Shown in pieces: positions 22,834 to 33,784 of a stretch of 64,000 nucleotides of DNA; within the stretch, counting starts at the first letter, position 1; every line of letters begins with the position of its first letter. The notes under the pieces are model-generated. The model had not been told where the DNA came from and searched no databases. It was given only the letters and a program-made list of their open reading frames with translations. A program made the translations under genes and the position numbers. Location: NCBI RefSeq assembly GCF_914767665.1, contig NC_059505.1:22503506-22567505 (forward strand). The letters run 5' to 3'. The stretch is from Harmonia axyridis (lineage: Eukaryota > Arthropoda > Insecta > Coleoptera > Coccinellidae).

Positions 22834-23285
22834 TAGTGATACACAAACGAATTGAAGTAAGACCATAAATCCCACCGCCTATGAAATGTTTTTGATGCCA
22901 GAAATTTGGTCATGTGGCACTAAAATGCCCAAATAACGAAATATGTATATGTGGAATGCCCAGACACCTGAGTAACGACAAGCAGTGTCCAACTTATATT
23001 TTTGAAAAATATGTCCAAGAAATAAGAACTCTTGAGAAAATTCCATTTTCAGAAGCAAGAAAAATAGCAATGAAAAAAAATACCAAACCATGGAAACAGT
23101 TATTCAGCAATCACAAAAACAAAATACATTCAAGAAAGTGAACTAGTATCAAAAATTATTCCTGAATTGACAAACACTATTGAAAAAATTGTAAAACAAT
23201 TTATGAATCAATCAAAATCTCCACAAAATGATAGTGTGAACAGCAGTTTTTACGAGATCCTGATCTCGAATAATGGTGAGTAATA
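22834..23285 (+). pseudogene. Jockey-type LINE ORF1, zinc-knuckle half
   Basis: The frame resumes right after the long-TIR element with VIHKRIEVRP, then the knuckles CQKFGHVALKCPNNEICICG and RHLSNDKQCPTYIFEKYVQE, then IPFSEARKIAMKK. These are standard for Jockey ORF1. Stop codons and a frameshift near 23110 show decay; beyond the shift another frame gives YIQESELVSKIIPELTNTIE. The fragment ends near 23285 and no ORF2 follows, so the 3' part is lost. Confidence 0.75.
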
Positions 23286-23430
23286 TTTCTTTTTGTGGAG
23301 GTTCTTCTTAAAATTAATTATTGTAAATTCGAGAGAGATTGCGAAAAAGGTAAGTTTTTTCAGTTCATGTTTTGTAGTTGAAGTCACAATGGAGCATAGT
23401 GGGGAACATTAAAAGAGCAAAGTAGGGTAT

Positions 23431-23966
23431 CGTTTGCCCCACTTTGCCCCTTTTAAAACAACTAAAATATTATTTTCCTTCATTAACTAAAGTAATTTTT
23501 TTCAGTCAATATGGTTCGAGGACTACAGAACATCAACCATGGTCTATGGAAGCGATGAAAAAAGCGGTTCAAAATGTTGTGTCGAGAGAAATGGGCTACA
23601 AAAAAGCTGTCAACTTATACAAGGTTCCCCAATCTACACTGGAACGGTATGTTTCCAAATACCGGTCCAATTCGATATTATTTTCAAAAAAAAATTTGGT
23701 CATTTCAGATCTGTGGTTTCACCTGTTCAGGAAAAAAAATTGGTTGATTATATCTAATTAATAATATTCTATAAATATGTATTTTTACAAGAAGATTCTA
23801 GTAATGAGGGGTTTTTTCTTATGCCAAAGATTTGCTGTTTTTTTTATTGTAATAAAAAAGACTTTTAAGTTTGAAATTTATATATATTTTTTTTATTGTA
23901 ACTACCCCACAATGCCCCATAAGGTACCCCGCTTTACCCCCATATATGGGACAAAGTGGGGCAAAA
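23431..23966 (+). pseudogene. pipsqueak-type helix-turn-helix fragment of a pogo/jerky-like transposase
   Basis: Between about 23510 and 23655 a plus frame reads PWSMEAMKKAVQNVVSREMG and then YKKAVNLYKVPQSTLERYVS. This is the pipsqueak HTH found at the N-terminus of pogo/jerky-type proteins. A splice-like AG precedes it and GTATGT follows LER. The ATG (MVR) is out of frame with the HTH, so the copy looks broken, and no DDE domain follows. It lies between inverted G/C-rich motifs (TTTGCCCCACTTTGCCCC at 23431 and its near complement at 23948-23966) that may be element structure. Confidence 0.55.
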
Positions 23967-24139
23967 TGCCATCAGACATTTATGCCCCATATTCTGTTTA
24001 TTTATCATAAAAAGTGAGAGAAAAATATCTGTGGTCATTAATAATGAGTTGAACCTTGGTTTTGAGTGAAAATTTGGTGTTTAATCGTTTTTTTTCTTGT
24101 GAGTACACTTTAGTGTTAAATACCCCAATATGCCCCCGC

Positions 24140-24215
24140 TATATGCTACTGTGTCGTCAGCAAAAAGTCTCAGCGTTGTCTGATTGGACTTTGGTATATC
24201 ATATATCAAAAGAAA
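24140..24215 (-). pseudogene. tiny RT core fragment
   Basis: About 25 minus-strand codons, DIPKSNQTTLRLFADDTVAY, cover the catalytic FADD box of a Jockey-like RT and nothing else. Bounded by unrelated DNA. Confidence 0.55.
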
Positions 24216-24559
24216 GGATTTTTTAGTGGGAATAAGGACAAGCCAATAAGGAACTTTCTTAAATTATATTTGGCGACGTTTCGCAGATTTTCATCTGCTT
24301 CCACAGGCCTAAAAAAACACCAAGGATGACAAAAATATACAAAACACAAACGGTGAAATTTAACCTCTATAAATTTTAAGTTCTTTCAAACATAATCAAA
24401 AGTTAACATCAATATCCAACGACAAAATATTACAATATCTAGGCACATCAAAAACTATACTTTAGCAATATCAAAACTGGAATATTTCAGAAACAGTCAT
24501 AGAGAAATTTTAACCTATAATAAGGGATATAACCTTATAACAAGGGATGTAACGACTCA

Positions 24560-25075
24560 CTACAGACAACAAGTGACTGCATTCTCTGCCAAGCATAAAG
24601 TCCTAACAGATAGGCAATTCTCGCAGGTTCTCGCAATAACTCGAATACCAAAAAAGCCAGATTGGATTTCATTGAAAAAATTGTCGGTGCCTTGGACGGG
24701 TCGGAAAGATGTCTGGCGGTCTTTCTTGATCTGGCCAAGGTATTCGACACGGTCTCACATAGCTTGCTGCTGGGAAAACTTGAGAATTATGGTATTAGAG
24801 GTATTGCACTGGATCTGATGCGGAATTATTTGACACAGAGATCGCGAATTGTTAAAACCGGTGACTCTCAAAGTGAACCTGATGTTGTTGAAATTGGTTT
24901 ACCGCAAGGCATAGTCTTGGGTCCAATACTCTTTCTTGTCTATATTAACAGTTTTGTTTCTATAACACATTTTCGAGGCACTATAATCTCATATGCCGAT
25001 TATGCAGCAATTGTATACACGGGAAACACGTGGCAGCAATTTCAAATTTTAAGATCCACCTGGCACGCTCAGTAA
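24560..25075 (+). pseudogene. Jockey-like RT fragment with altered active site
   Basis: Frame 24662-25075 carries VFLDLAKVFDTVSHSLLLGK, YLTQRSRIVKTG and GLPQGIVLGPILFLVYINS, the palm motifs of Jockey-type LINEs. The catalytic box reads YADYAAIVY, so the second essential Asp is Tyr. An upstream stretch from 24573 is in a shifted frame. Ends abruptly at 25075. Dead fragment. Confidence 0.75.
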
Positions 25076-26955
25076 TCAGTTTTCAAGTGATAGACGATAA
25101 TTGATGAATAATTCCCTCGCAAATTATGGTAGCGATCTTCCTCTCGATCCGTCAATCTTGTCATACTACCTATAGGTCTCGGCGTTTCGGTAGCAAAAGA
25201 GAATTTAATTTTTCGTCAGTTTCAGAAATTGCTATCTTAAATATTATTGTAAAATTAAATACTGGGACTATGGGTTTTGATGGTATTAATCTTTTTACTC
25301 TAAATATGTGCATTCCCTTTCAATTGTCTTATATCACACACGTTGTTACGCACACCCTGAAGCATTCTGTGATCAGTATATTGCCGGTTATGACGAAGAT
25401 TCTCGAAAAGGTTTTGGAGGTTCAGATTGTTGAGTATGTCTATGCTGAGAACATTATTCCCCAATACCAGTCAGGATTCCGTAAGGGTCATAGTTGCATG
25501 ACCGCTTTGTCAAAAATTACTGATGACATTTTCCATGCTTCTGATCAGGGTAAAACAACTGCCTTGATCCTTCCAGATTATTCAAGAGCATTTGATAGTC
25601 TTAATTATGAGCTACTAGATGCTGTTCTGGAATTTGTGGGTATCCCCCCAAACAGCAGAAGACTGATAGCTAACTTCACTGGTGGGAGATGCCAAGCGGT
25701 TTTTATTAATGGTGTTGTATCTTCTTTCCTGGAACTCAATAGAGAGGTGCCCCAGGGGTCTTTTTTGAGCCCCCTTCTGTACGTAATATATGTGAGCCAG
25801 TTTTCTCGCTGTTTCCTTTCATGTTTGTTTCATTTTTATGCTGATGATACTCAGATGTATTTGTCCTCCTCTCCATCAGAGTCTAATCAGGCAGTGGCGG
25901 CAATCAATTATGATCTCTATTCTATCTCAGAATTCTCTGAAAACCATTGCCTAAGATTGAATATTTCTAAGTCTGCGGTTGTGGTATTTGATGGTGGGCG
26001 ATCTGACTTTGAGGTGAATTACAAAAATAGCATCAGTATCGATGGTGAACAAATTGTATTCCAGAAAAATGTAGAGTTTGGGGCTCATGATTGCCCAAGA
26101 CTTGAGATTCACGGATCATATAAATAAAAAATTACAAAGTGCATTTATTAGTCTAAAATTAATTTATCAAAATAGGACTGTTTTGTCTCGTAACTTAAGT
26201 CAATGCTATATGATTCTTTGGTATTATCACAGCTTAATTACTGTGACGTGATATATGACCCATGTTTGACCAGAAGTGATGCTTTACGTGTGCAAAGGTT
26301 GCAGAATTCGTGTTTGAGACTGATTTTTGGTGTGAGAAAATTCGATTATATTAGTAATTATCTTAGGTTGAATGGATGGCTGAACATGAGCGAGCGCAAA
26401 TATTTGCACACAATCTGTTTTTTTCGGGAAATTCTTGAAACAAAGATTCCACTATATCTTAATAATAAAATGACCTTTAGATCTGAAATTCACGATATCA
26501 GACTATCAATGCCGAAACATTCCCTGCGGCTGTTCGAGCGGTCCTTCTCATATCAGATTGTTAATCCTTTGAACAAACTGCCTTTTTATATTTTGGAGAT
26601 TGGTTCACGGAGACGTTTCAGAGTAAAGATTTTTGAAAACCTTATTTCGTCCCCGCAATCTTTTATTTCACTTTCTGCAAATTAGGTTTAAGTAACGCTA
26701 TTATTTTTTTTTTCTTTTTTTGTTTGTTTCATTGGGCTGAGGGATTATTACTTTATTAGTTGAATTGTATCAATTTGTATTGAAATATGATGTTTTTTTT
26801 GTGTGTATTTCTTTTTGTCTTTCATGGGTTAGGTTCAAGAGCAGACCCTTCACTTGGAGTGAACTGAACCTCGCCTTTTGACATATTTTTCAGTGACTAT
26901 GATGTATTATTTTTTTTTCTGTCAACTTCAATAAAAACATATTATTATTATAACT
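25076..26955 (+). pseudogene. CR1/Jockey-like LINE ORF2, 3' part, with internal deletion
   Basis: The frame 25126-26127 holds GFDGINLFTLNM, SILPVMTKILEKVLE, GFRKGHSCMTALSKITDD, the DYSRAFDSLNYELLD palm motif, EVPQGSFLSPLLYVIY and the catalytic FYADDTQMYL. The usual block between the GFDGIN and SILP motifs (the NYRP-type finger region) is shortened, so some 20-30 residues have been deleted. After stops, 26203-26685 gives the thumb and C-terminus (LVLSQLNYCDVIYDPCLTRS, RLQNSCLRLIFGVRKFDYIS). The 3' UTR ends with a short AAAAACATATTATTATT tail near 26950. 5' truncated and inactive. Confidence 0.8.
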
Positions 26956-26957
26956 CG

Positions 26958-27213
26958 AAATACCCTTTTTTGAGTTATCTCGTTGGCAACGATATGACAT
27001 ACGTTTTTCACTATAAATTGGAATTGGATGATTTGGATGCAACTCCATATATTCCCTCCTTGTAGCTTTCTTATTTTCATTGTTGTTCACATAAAGAGAA
27101 AATATTTCAAATTTTTCCGCTTCTGTGTAGTGCATATTCGATGAATAGTTTCATCCAACAACAAACGTATGTCATATATGGTTGCCAACGAGATAACTCA
27201 AAAAAGGGCATTT
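26958..27213. mobile_element. ~256-bp TIR element with a relic of a DUF4817-like HTH
   Basis: Ends are ~50-bp inverted repeats sharing CCCTTTTTTGAGTTATCTCG on the left, with its complement on the right. On the minus strand the interior reads HYTEAEKFEIFSLYVNNNEN..RREYMELHPNHP. This resembles the short helix-turn-helix (DUF4817-type) at the N-terminus of some insect transposon proteins, suggesting an internal deletion derivative of an autonomous element. Target duplication not resolved. Confidence 0.6.
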
Positions 27214-27501
27214 TGAATTGACTTTCACTTGAAAACTAATTACTTAGCTTGCCAGGTGGTTCTTAAAATTTGAAACTCTGTGGTACTCAGAATAAGAGAG
27301 ATAGGCCAAACATATGTTACGTATTCGAAATCAGGGGAAAAAGAGCTAGTCAAATATAGAAAAATATACAGGAAGTTGCTCACTCTGTATATATTTCATT
27401 TTTTGAAATCATTCTAAAAATCACTAGTCGATTTCGTGTAACTTTTGTAGAAAACATTTTTTTGTACCTATTTCAGTACAAAGTTAAAGGGGGGTCAAAT
27501 T

Positions 27502-28358
27502 ATGGTGAAAAACCAGGTACATGAAAATGTTCCAACCAAACCTTGTCGAAGGAGAAGTGTTAACGTATATAATGTACAAAGTCATCTGAATTTTGAGAGA
27601 CACCTTCTCGATATTGATTTGTCTGATCTTTATAAAATTCCCAAGTTGAATGTAGATGAATTCTGGAAGTTTTTTTCAGAAAAGTTTATTCATAATTTCC
27701 AGAATGCATTCCAGATATGGACTATAAATGTTTCCAATAGAAAAAAAGACTTTAATGACAATATTCTTGAAAGAACAGTTAGATTTATTATTCATTATAT
27801 CAAAGTATAAACCTGAATTTGTCGAAAATTATAAAATTGTTAAACGCCAATACGATGCAGCATTAATCTCAATTCGTCCGTCATAAACAATTCGGTGAAT
27901 AAATCTGAAACTGCCTCGGATATAATTAGGGAGGTCACAAATAAAAATAAAACTGGTGAAAATAAATTTCCCACGGGATATATAGACTGTAATTTCAAGA
28001 TGTTCCAATTAGCAAATCATTTCAACAATTTTTTTATCAATATATCGAGTAATACATCTGGTCATTTTAGTCCTGACCAGACAATCCAGTCCCATGATAA
28101 ACATTGAATCAGTAACTCATTCTACTTGTTTGAAGTCCTAGAATCTGAGATTTTAACTACTGTCAGACTAATGAAAAATAAAAGCTCATTTGGGTACGAT
28201 AAAGTCCCAATACTGTGATAAAGCACCACATTTTATCAATAATTAAACCTGTTTGTTGCATAATAAATTGTGCGTTCAGATCCAGATTATTTCCGAATGC
28301 TATGCCAAAATCAACTGTCAGACCTTTTCACAAAAAAAGGGATCTTAATGACCTCGGT
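27502..28358 (+). pseudogene. LINE ORF2 remnant, linker and finger region
   Basis: Broken plus frames: 27502-27810, then KSETASDIIREVTNKNKTGE (27900), ANHFNNFFINISSNTSGHFS (28014), SEILTTVRLMKNKSSFGYDK (about 28146-28205) and FPNAMPKSTVRPFHKKRDLN (about 28292). These are steps of the region between endonuclease and RT palm in Jockey/CR1-type LINEs. The frame is cut near 28358 by the foldback element and resumes at about 30246 with LSNYRPINLVTSFA. Confidence 0.7.
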
Positions 28359-28390
28359 AAGGTTAGCTCCCGGCCGGCCAGCTCCACGGG

Positions 28391-30249
28391 AACCATTCAT
28401 TCCACCACGGTCAAACACACTTTCGTCATTTTCGATTTTTTGATTCTATTTCTGGATGTTTGAACGTAATAAAATTAGGTTCATCTTATAGAGAAATTAA
28501 AGACCTAAAGAGTAGCAATTTTTCGTTTACATAGACTACATCTAGGGATCAATTTCAGGATGGAATTGAAGAATTTCATGCCGGCCGAAGAGATTTTCGT
28601 GATATTTATATTTTCCGAATGAGCGGCCAAGAATGAATTTGAGTTCATATTCATAGAGCAATAAGAAGGCTATAAATAATAAATTTATCTTACACATTGG
28701 TAACAAATAAGGGCCCAGCTCCACGACCTGAATGGTATGATATCGTGCCGGCCGGATAGTTTTTCGTGATTTTTATGTTTTTCGAATGAGCGGCCAAAAA
28801 TTAAATTTTCCTACAACTGCTATGGAAAGTAGCGTATTCTTCACAGCTTACCCATTTTCTCTCATATTGTGGGAAATATTATTTCCCACGGCACTTTGCC
28901 CACACCTCGCTTGGTAGACCAATGAAATTGGGCTTTTGAGTCGTTTCTATGGAAACTCAATAAATTAGCACATACTGTTAACGAACACCATTTTATTTGA
29001 ATCAAGTCCATTACTTGAATTATTGAAATTTGTGCAGTTATGGGAAAAGTATATTGTGCAACATGTGGAGAAAGTCCTTTTCTCGCACGTGTGTTGCGGC
29101 ACTCGCCTTTCAGGCTCGTGCCACAAACTTCCACACTCGCGAGAAAAGTTGGACTTTCCCCACTTGTTGCACAATATACTATTAGTCCATGTTATGAAGG
29201 TTTGCCGCTCATTCGAAAAACATGAAAATCACGAAAAACTATCCGGCCGCCATGAGATCATACCATTCAGGTCGTGGACCTGGGTTCTCAGGGGTAACCA
29301 ATGTGAACGAAAATTTCAATATTTATTGGTCTTTCAATCCTTCATAACATGGACTAAATTTCATCTTTGGCCGCTCATTCGAAAAATATGAAAATCACGA
29401 AAAACTATCCGGCCGGCACGATATCATACCATTCAGGTCGTGGAGCTGGGCCCTTAGGGGTAACCAATGTGAACGAAAAATTCAATAATCGTTGGTCTTT
29501 CCATCCTTCATAACATGGACTAAATTTCATTTTTGGCCGCTTATTCGAAAAACAGAATAATCGCAAAAAACTATCCGGCCGGCACGATATCATACCATTC
29601 AGGTCGTGGAGCCAGGCCCTTAGGGGTAACCAATGTAAACGAAAAATTCAATATTCGTTGTTCTTTTCATCCTTCATAACATGGACTAAATTTCATTTTT
29701 GACCGCTCATTCGAAAAACATGATAATCACAAAAAACTATATCATACCATTCAGGTCGTGAAGCTGGGCCCTTAGGGGTAACCAATGTGAACGAAAATGT
29801 CAATATCTATAGCTTTTTGAATTCTCCATAAGATGGGCTAATCTTTATCTTTGGCCGCTCATTCTAAAAACATGAAAATCACGAAAATCTATCCGGCCGG
29901 CACGATATCATACTACTATTCAGGTCGTAGAGCTGGGCTCTTATGGGTAACCAATGTGTACGATAAATTTATTATTTATAGCCTTCTTATTGCTCTATAA
30001 TATGAACTCAAATTCATTCTTGGCCGCTCATTCGAAAAATATAAATATCACGAAAATCTCTTCGGCCGGCATGAAATTCTTCAATTCAATTCTGAAATTG
30101 ATCCCTAGATGTAGCCTATGTAAACGAAAAATTGCTACTCGCTAGTTCTTTTATTTCTCTATAAGATGAACCTAATTTTATTACGTTCACACATCCAGAA
30201 ATTAAATCGAAAATGACGAAAGTGTGTTTGACCGTGGTGAAATGAATGG
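28391..30249. mobile_element. foldback element with ~455-bp inverted arms built of subrepeats
   Basis: 28391-28850 matches the reverse complement of about 29790-30249, starting CCATTCATT.CACCACGGTC. The right side also contains head-to-tail subrepeats of about 166-168 bases, each with a CTATCCGGCCGGCACGATAT block (starts near 29238, 29406, 29572, a shortened copy near 29735, then 29889 and a diverged one near 30060). The left arm has two. It splits a LINE whose frame reads ..RDLND before and LSNYRPI after. GACCT occurs at both borders as a possible short target duplication. No coding sequence. Such architecture is typical of Foldback/Galileo-like elements. Confidence 0.75.
29049..29179. repeat. 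hairpin MITE inside the foldback element
   Basis: Near-perfect inverted repeat with ~60-base arms (GTATATTGTGCAACATGTGG at the left, its near complement at the right end) around a central TTTCAGG. It sits in the middle of the foldback element, between the two arms. Confidence 0.75.
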
Positions 30250-30440
30250 ACCTGTCCAATTATAGACCTATCAATCTTGTGACATCATTCGCTATAATTT
30301 TCGAAAAATTTTGGCAAATCGACTTTCAAATTATTTCAATAAATTTTCAGTGCTATCTAGAAAACAACACGGAGTCATTCAAGGCAAAAGTACAGAGACT
30401 GCAATATTCGAAATCCTACAGAAAATAATTTTATCTCTTG
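30246..30440 (+). pseudogene. LINE ORF2 remnant, continuation after the foldback element
   Basis: LSNYRPINLVTSFAIIFEKF continues the frame lost at 28358. It degrades after about 60 codons, and the palm motifs are missing. Confidence 0.65.
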
Positions 30441-30479
30441 AGGAAGGTGAAATTGGTGCTTGGGGGTCATGAGGAAACT

Positions 30480-31430
30480 GATATTCTTATGGCGAGATGG
30501 CAGTAGATTTTTTCGATTCGATGTTGAAAAGTTATCAGAATTCGAGAATAGACTAAAAAATTGCGGACACTTTGGCCCACGGAATTCAATCGAAAGCCAA
30601 GAAGTTTGTCTGAAATTGAACATTGGAAGGCTACAGAATTTCGACAGTTTTTGATTTATATTAGTCCACTTTTCGTTGACATACTCCCTTTAATATTTTC
30701 TGTAATTTAATGTTATTGAAATTCGGAGTTACAATCCTCCTCACAGAGAAATTGAATTCTGAATTGAATGAATATGCAAGTAAAATACTGAAATTATTCG
30801 TTTCTCATTCCACACGCAAATATATGGCAAGGAATTTTGTATTTATAACGTGCATTCCATTATTCACCTTGCTGATGATGCGAAAATGTTTGGACCCTTA
30901 ATGTCAATTGCTTTCCTTTTGAAAATTATCTGGGTTTTCTTGAAAGATCCTTGAGAAAATCGAATCAATGCTTACAACAGATGATAAATAGAATTTCAGA
31001 GGGTGGAGAAGATAATTCCCCATATAAAAAACAGCAGTTTATTGCATTGGAAAGGCAATTGAAAATGAAGGCAATAGGGCCGTCTTTAAAAGTATGTTGT
31101 ATAAGGGTTTCAAATTTTCCAATTCATCAGGGTATAATTGTGTTTTTGTGACCCAGAATAGAATTATTCTGATTCGACAAATATATATGGAAACCCTTGA
31201 TGAAGAGGAAACAATCTTTTTCGGAGGAATATCCTTAAAAATTACTTAACCCTTTATTAATTATCCTGCCGAGATTTCTATTATTTCATTATACGAAGTA
31301 TCTTTGAGAGAAGAACCGATAATTATACCAAGCGCTGATATTTTATATAAAGGAATATTGCTACCAGTCAATGATGAATTTTGTTCATTCTTTGTGGAAT
31401 TAATTTATGATTTTTCGAACATAATTCATA
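30480..31430 (+). pseudogene. decayed CMC/EnSpm-like transposase C-terminus
   Basis: Pieces in different frames follow the order of the C-terminal part of metazoan transposase proteins of the CMC (CACTA/EnSpm-like) type: EFNRKPRSLSEIEHWKATEF near 30590, then ISPLFVDILPLIFSVI, then NCFPFENYLGFLERSLRKSN near 30908, then GGEDNSPYKKQQFIALERQL. The FPFENYL box is the most characteristic piece. Many stops and shifts make this long dead. The assignment rests on recalled family patterns. Confidence 0.5.
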
Positions 31431-31794
31431 CTTAAGTTCACGTTGCACATTTCTGACAAATTATCTGTCTCACTTCAACCCAAATTGTAAGCTTATTCAT
31501 TTTTCTCCGAAAATTTCATCTACATATTGTTAAGAATTTTAAAATATGTTACTTGCGTATTAACGCCACCGCAGCTACACATCACATTTGGCGGTTTCTA
31601 AGTAGTTAAGAATCTGTAACTGCGTTGCCATTAATACGTATCTAAACTATTCATTGAAAATATAAAAAAATAATAATAATAAAAAAATGAAATATAAATT
31701 AAAAAATATATAAAAAATTTAAAAAATGTATTAATCGAAAGGCTGAAGGACTTTTGGTCGATTATAGGTAATAAACAATTGTTACTACTAATAT

Positions 31795-32720
31795 TTATTG
31801 AACATTTTCTTCTCTTTCGAATTTTTCAAGGGAATATCTCATTGTCGATTTTCCCGAAGAAAAGGCAGATGAGGGTATTCCAATGGGTTTGATATCTAGC
31901 GATTGGATATATGAAAAAAGTGGAAACTTATTCTGCCATTGGCCCACATATCTTAAATCAACCACACAACTAGAGAAGGCAGTCATACAACACCACCAAC
32001 TGAAAAAAGACAAATGTTTGCTTTGCCCTATCAAAGTAAAATATTCCACAGGTACATAACTTTAATCTGATATTATTTTTTATTTCTTCTTCATTTAATA
32101 ATTAATTTTTATTCACAGACAATTATAAAAAAGCTTGTGAGAAGCTGAGGATGTTAGAGTAAGAGCAATCATAGAGGAATCTTCCTCCCAAAATTCAGTT
32201 AGAAATCTAAAAGGAAATAGGAGAGATGATTTCATATATTCCAATTAAAGTTGTGATGGTTATTATGGAATACAAAAATTAATCCCCTCATCATTGTCTT
32301 CACCGATGGAAGGCAGTACAATGAACAAAAAAACATTTCTTATAAAACCTCCTAAAACACTGGAAGGTACTAGACCGTTGAATATTGAAAATAATACATG
32401 CACATGTGATAATAATGCAAGTGAGTATTGAATTATGTATTTTCAGTTTGAAGCACACCACAAATATTTTGACCAAAAAAAAATTTTCCCATATAAGTAT
32501 ATATTTTATTTGTTATAATTTTCAGGAATTCTCAAAGATTTGGTGAGGAAAGTCCAAAATCTGAAAGAAGATATCAGGCATTTCCTCCGATTACATGCAG
32601 ATAAAGAAAATTACGAAGTGGATGCAAAAACAGTTTAAATTGAAGAATATGATCAACTTATGAAATTCGATATGGATTTGAAAGATGGGGAGTACTTTAA
32701 GAAATGTGTAAGTAGAATTC
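31795..32720 (+). pseudogene. accessory protein of the same transposon (DUF4806-like), remnants of exons
   Basis: Plus exon-like segment about 31820-32051 reads YLIVDFPEEKADEGIPMGLI and then CHWPTYLKSTTQLEKAVIQ, ending at a GTACAT donor. It is followed by DNYKKACEKLRMLE after an AG near 32119, and by ILKDLVRKVQNLKEDIRHFL after an AG near 32525. The last part (EEYDQLMKFDMDLKDGEYFK) resembles the start of a DUF4806 domain, ending at a GTAAGT donor near 32707. Proteins of this plan accompany CMC-like transposases in insects. An in-frame stop (AKTV*) and frameshifts show decay. Confidence 0.5.
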
Positions 32721-33309
32721 TCTTCTGCTGAACTGACTCACTATCACCTTTTACTGTTGAAGACGTCAGTCATTGAATGAATATTATTTGGATGATTTTC
32801 AGGATTTTTCATGAATATATAGATATTTTAGATATTGTGGAGTGCGCCCAGTTTTCTCTGCAGAGTGACCACGTTTTTTTAAATGAAACGGTTAAATTTT
32901 ATGAAAATGGAATTTTAATTGAAATGCTTCGCGAAAATAAGGTGCTTCACGAAACGATCATTTTTCCATATTGATTTTTTTTGCTTTTTGAACAAACTGT
33001 ATAAAAACAAAATATTTTCTATTTCCGAATCCAAAATAAGGTTTAACTGAATGTCTGGATCCATATAACCAAAACACACAGAAACAACTAACTATCTAGG
33101 TGCAATATGCGCGCATCGCTCATTTGGATCACAAAAATTAGTTTTACTCTATAGTTGCGGTGTTTCTCCCCTGTGCTGTGCTAGGCTTCACTACTCTCAA
33201 TATGCGGGCATCGTTCAGGCAGAGCACAGGAAAAGTTTTCCTTTCTGGTAACTCCGCTCTGATTTGCTCGGCTACGCTGCCCTCAATGTGCTGCTAGCCT
33301 AAGTGGTTT
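32721..33309. other. no gene recognised
   Basis: AT-rich, then a G+C-richer patch (33100-33300) where a motif (CAATATGCGSGCATCG) recurs about 100 bases apart. No supported coding frame. Confidence 0.4.
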
Positions 33310-33620
33310 ATACTAAGTTGTGTTTTGTTTGTGAAGGGAAATAATGAATATATCCACATTCCTGGCACTGTAAGCATGGTGGAAACTGTTTCGGAGGAAG
33401 CTCTCCTTATGGTCATGAATATAAAGGATACAGGTTAGTACACATGAGGATGTCAAGGATGTTTCCATGTTTGAATAGTTTTCTACAGCTATCTGTTTTT
33501 TTGGCGTTAAATATAGTTCTAACAGCATTTTTTTGCTTCACGAATATATCTTCCTTTCCTGGCATATTTCCCCGACATGATATTCCGTATGAGGCAGCTG
33601 AATGAAACACTTCGAAGTAT
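33310..33620 (-). pseudogene. LINE RT C-terminal fragment
   Basis: Minus frames read HSAASYGISCRGNMPGKEDI then KQKNAVRTIFNAKKTDSCRK, the region after the RT thumb (YGI..WG....V..LQKRAIR.I) of CR1/Jockey-type LINEs. After a frameshift comes the expected tail (FHHAYSARNVDIFIISLHKQ). 5' truncated and frameshifted. Confidence 0.65.
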
Positions 33621-33784
33621 GCAATCTCTGCGCAAGCGCAGTCCCAGAGGAATCAAAGGGGCCAAGTACGATGTGTGCTTTCAAACGATTCATTATTTAA
33701 TTTTTATATTAATTTCTACTTGAATCGTTGAAACCCTAATTAGCAAATAAATATATTATAATACAATAAATACATGGGCGTACA

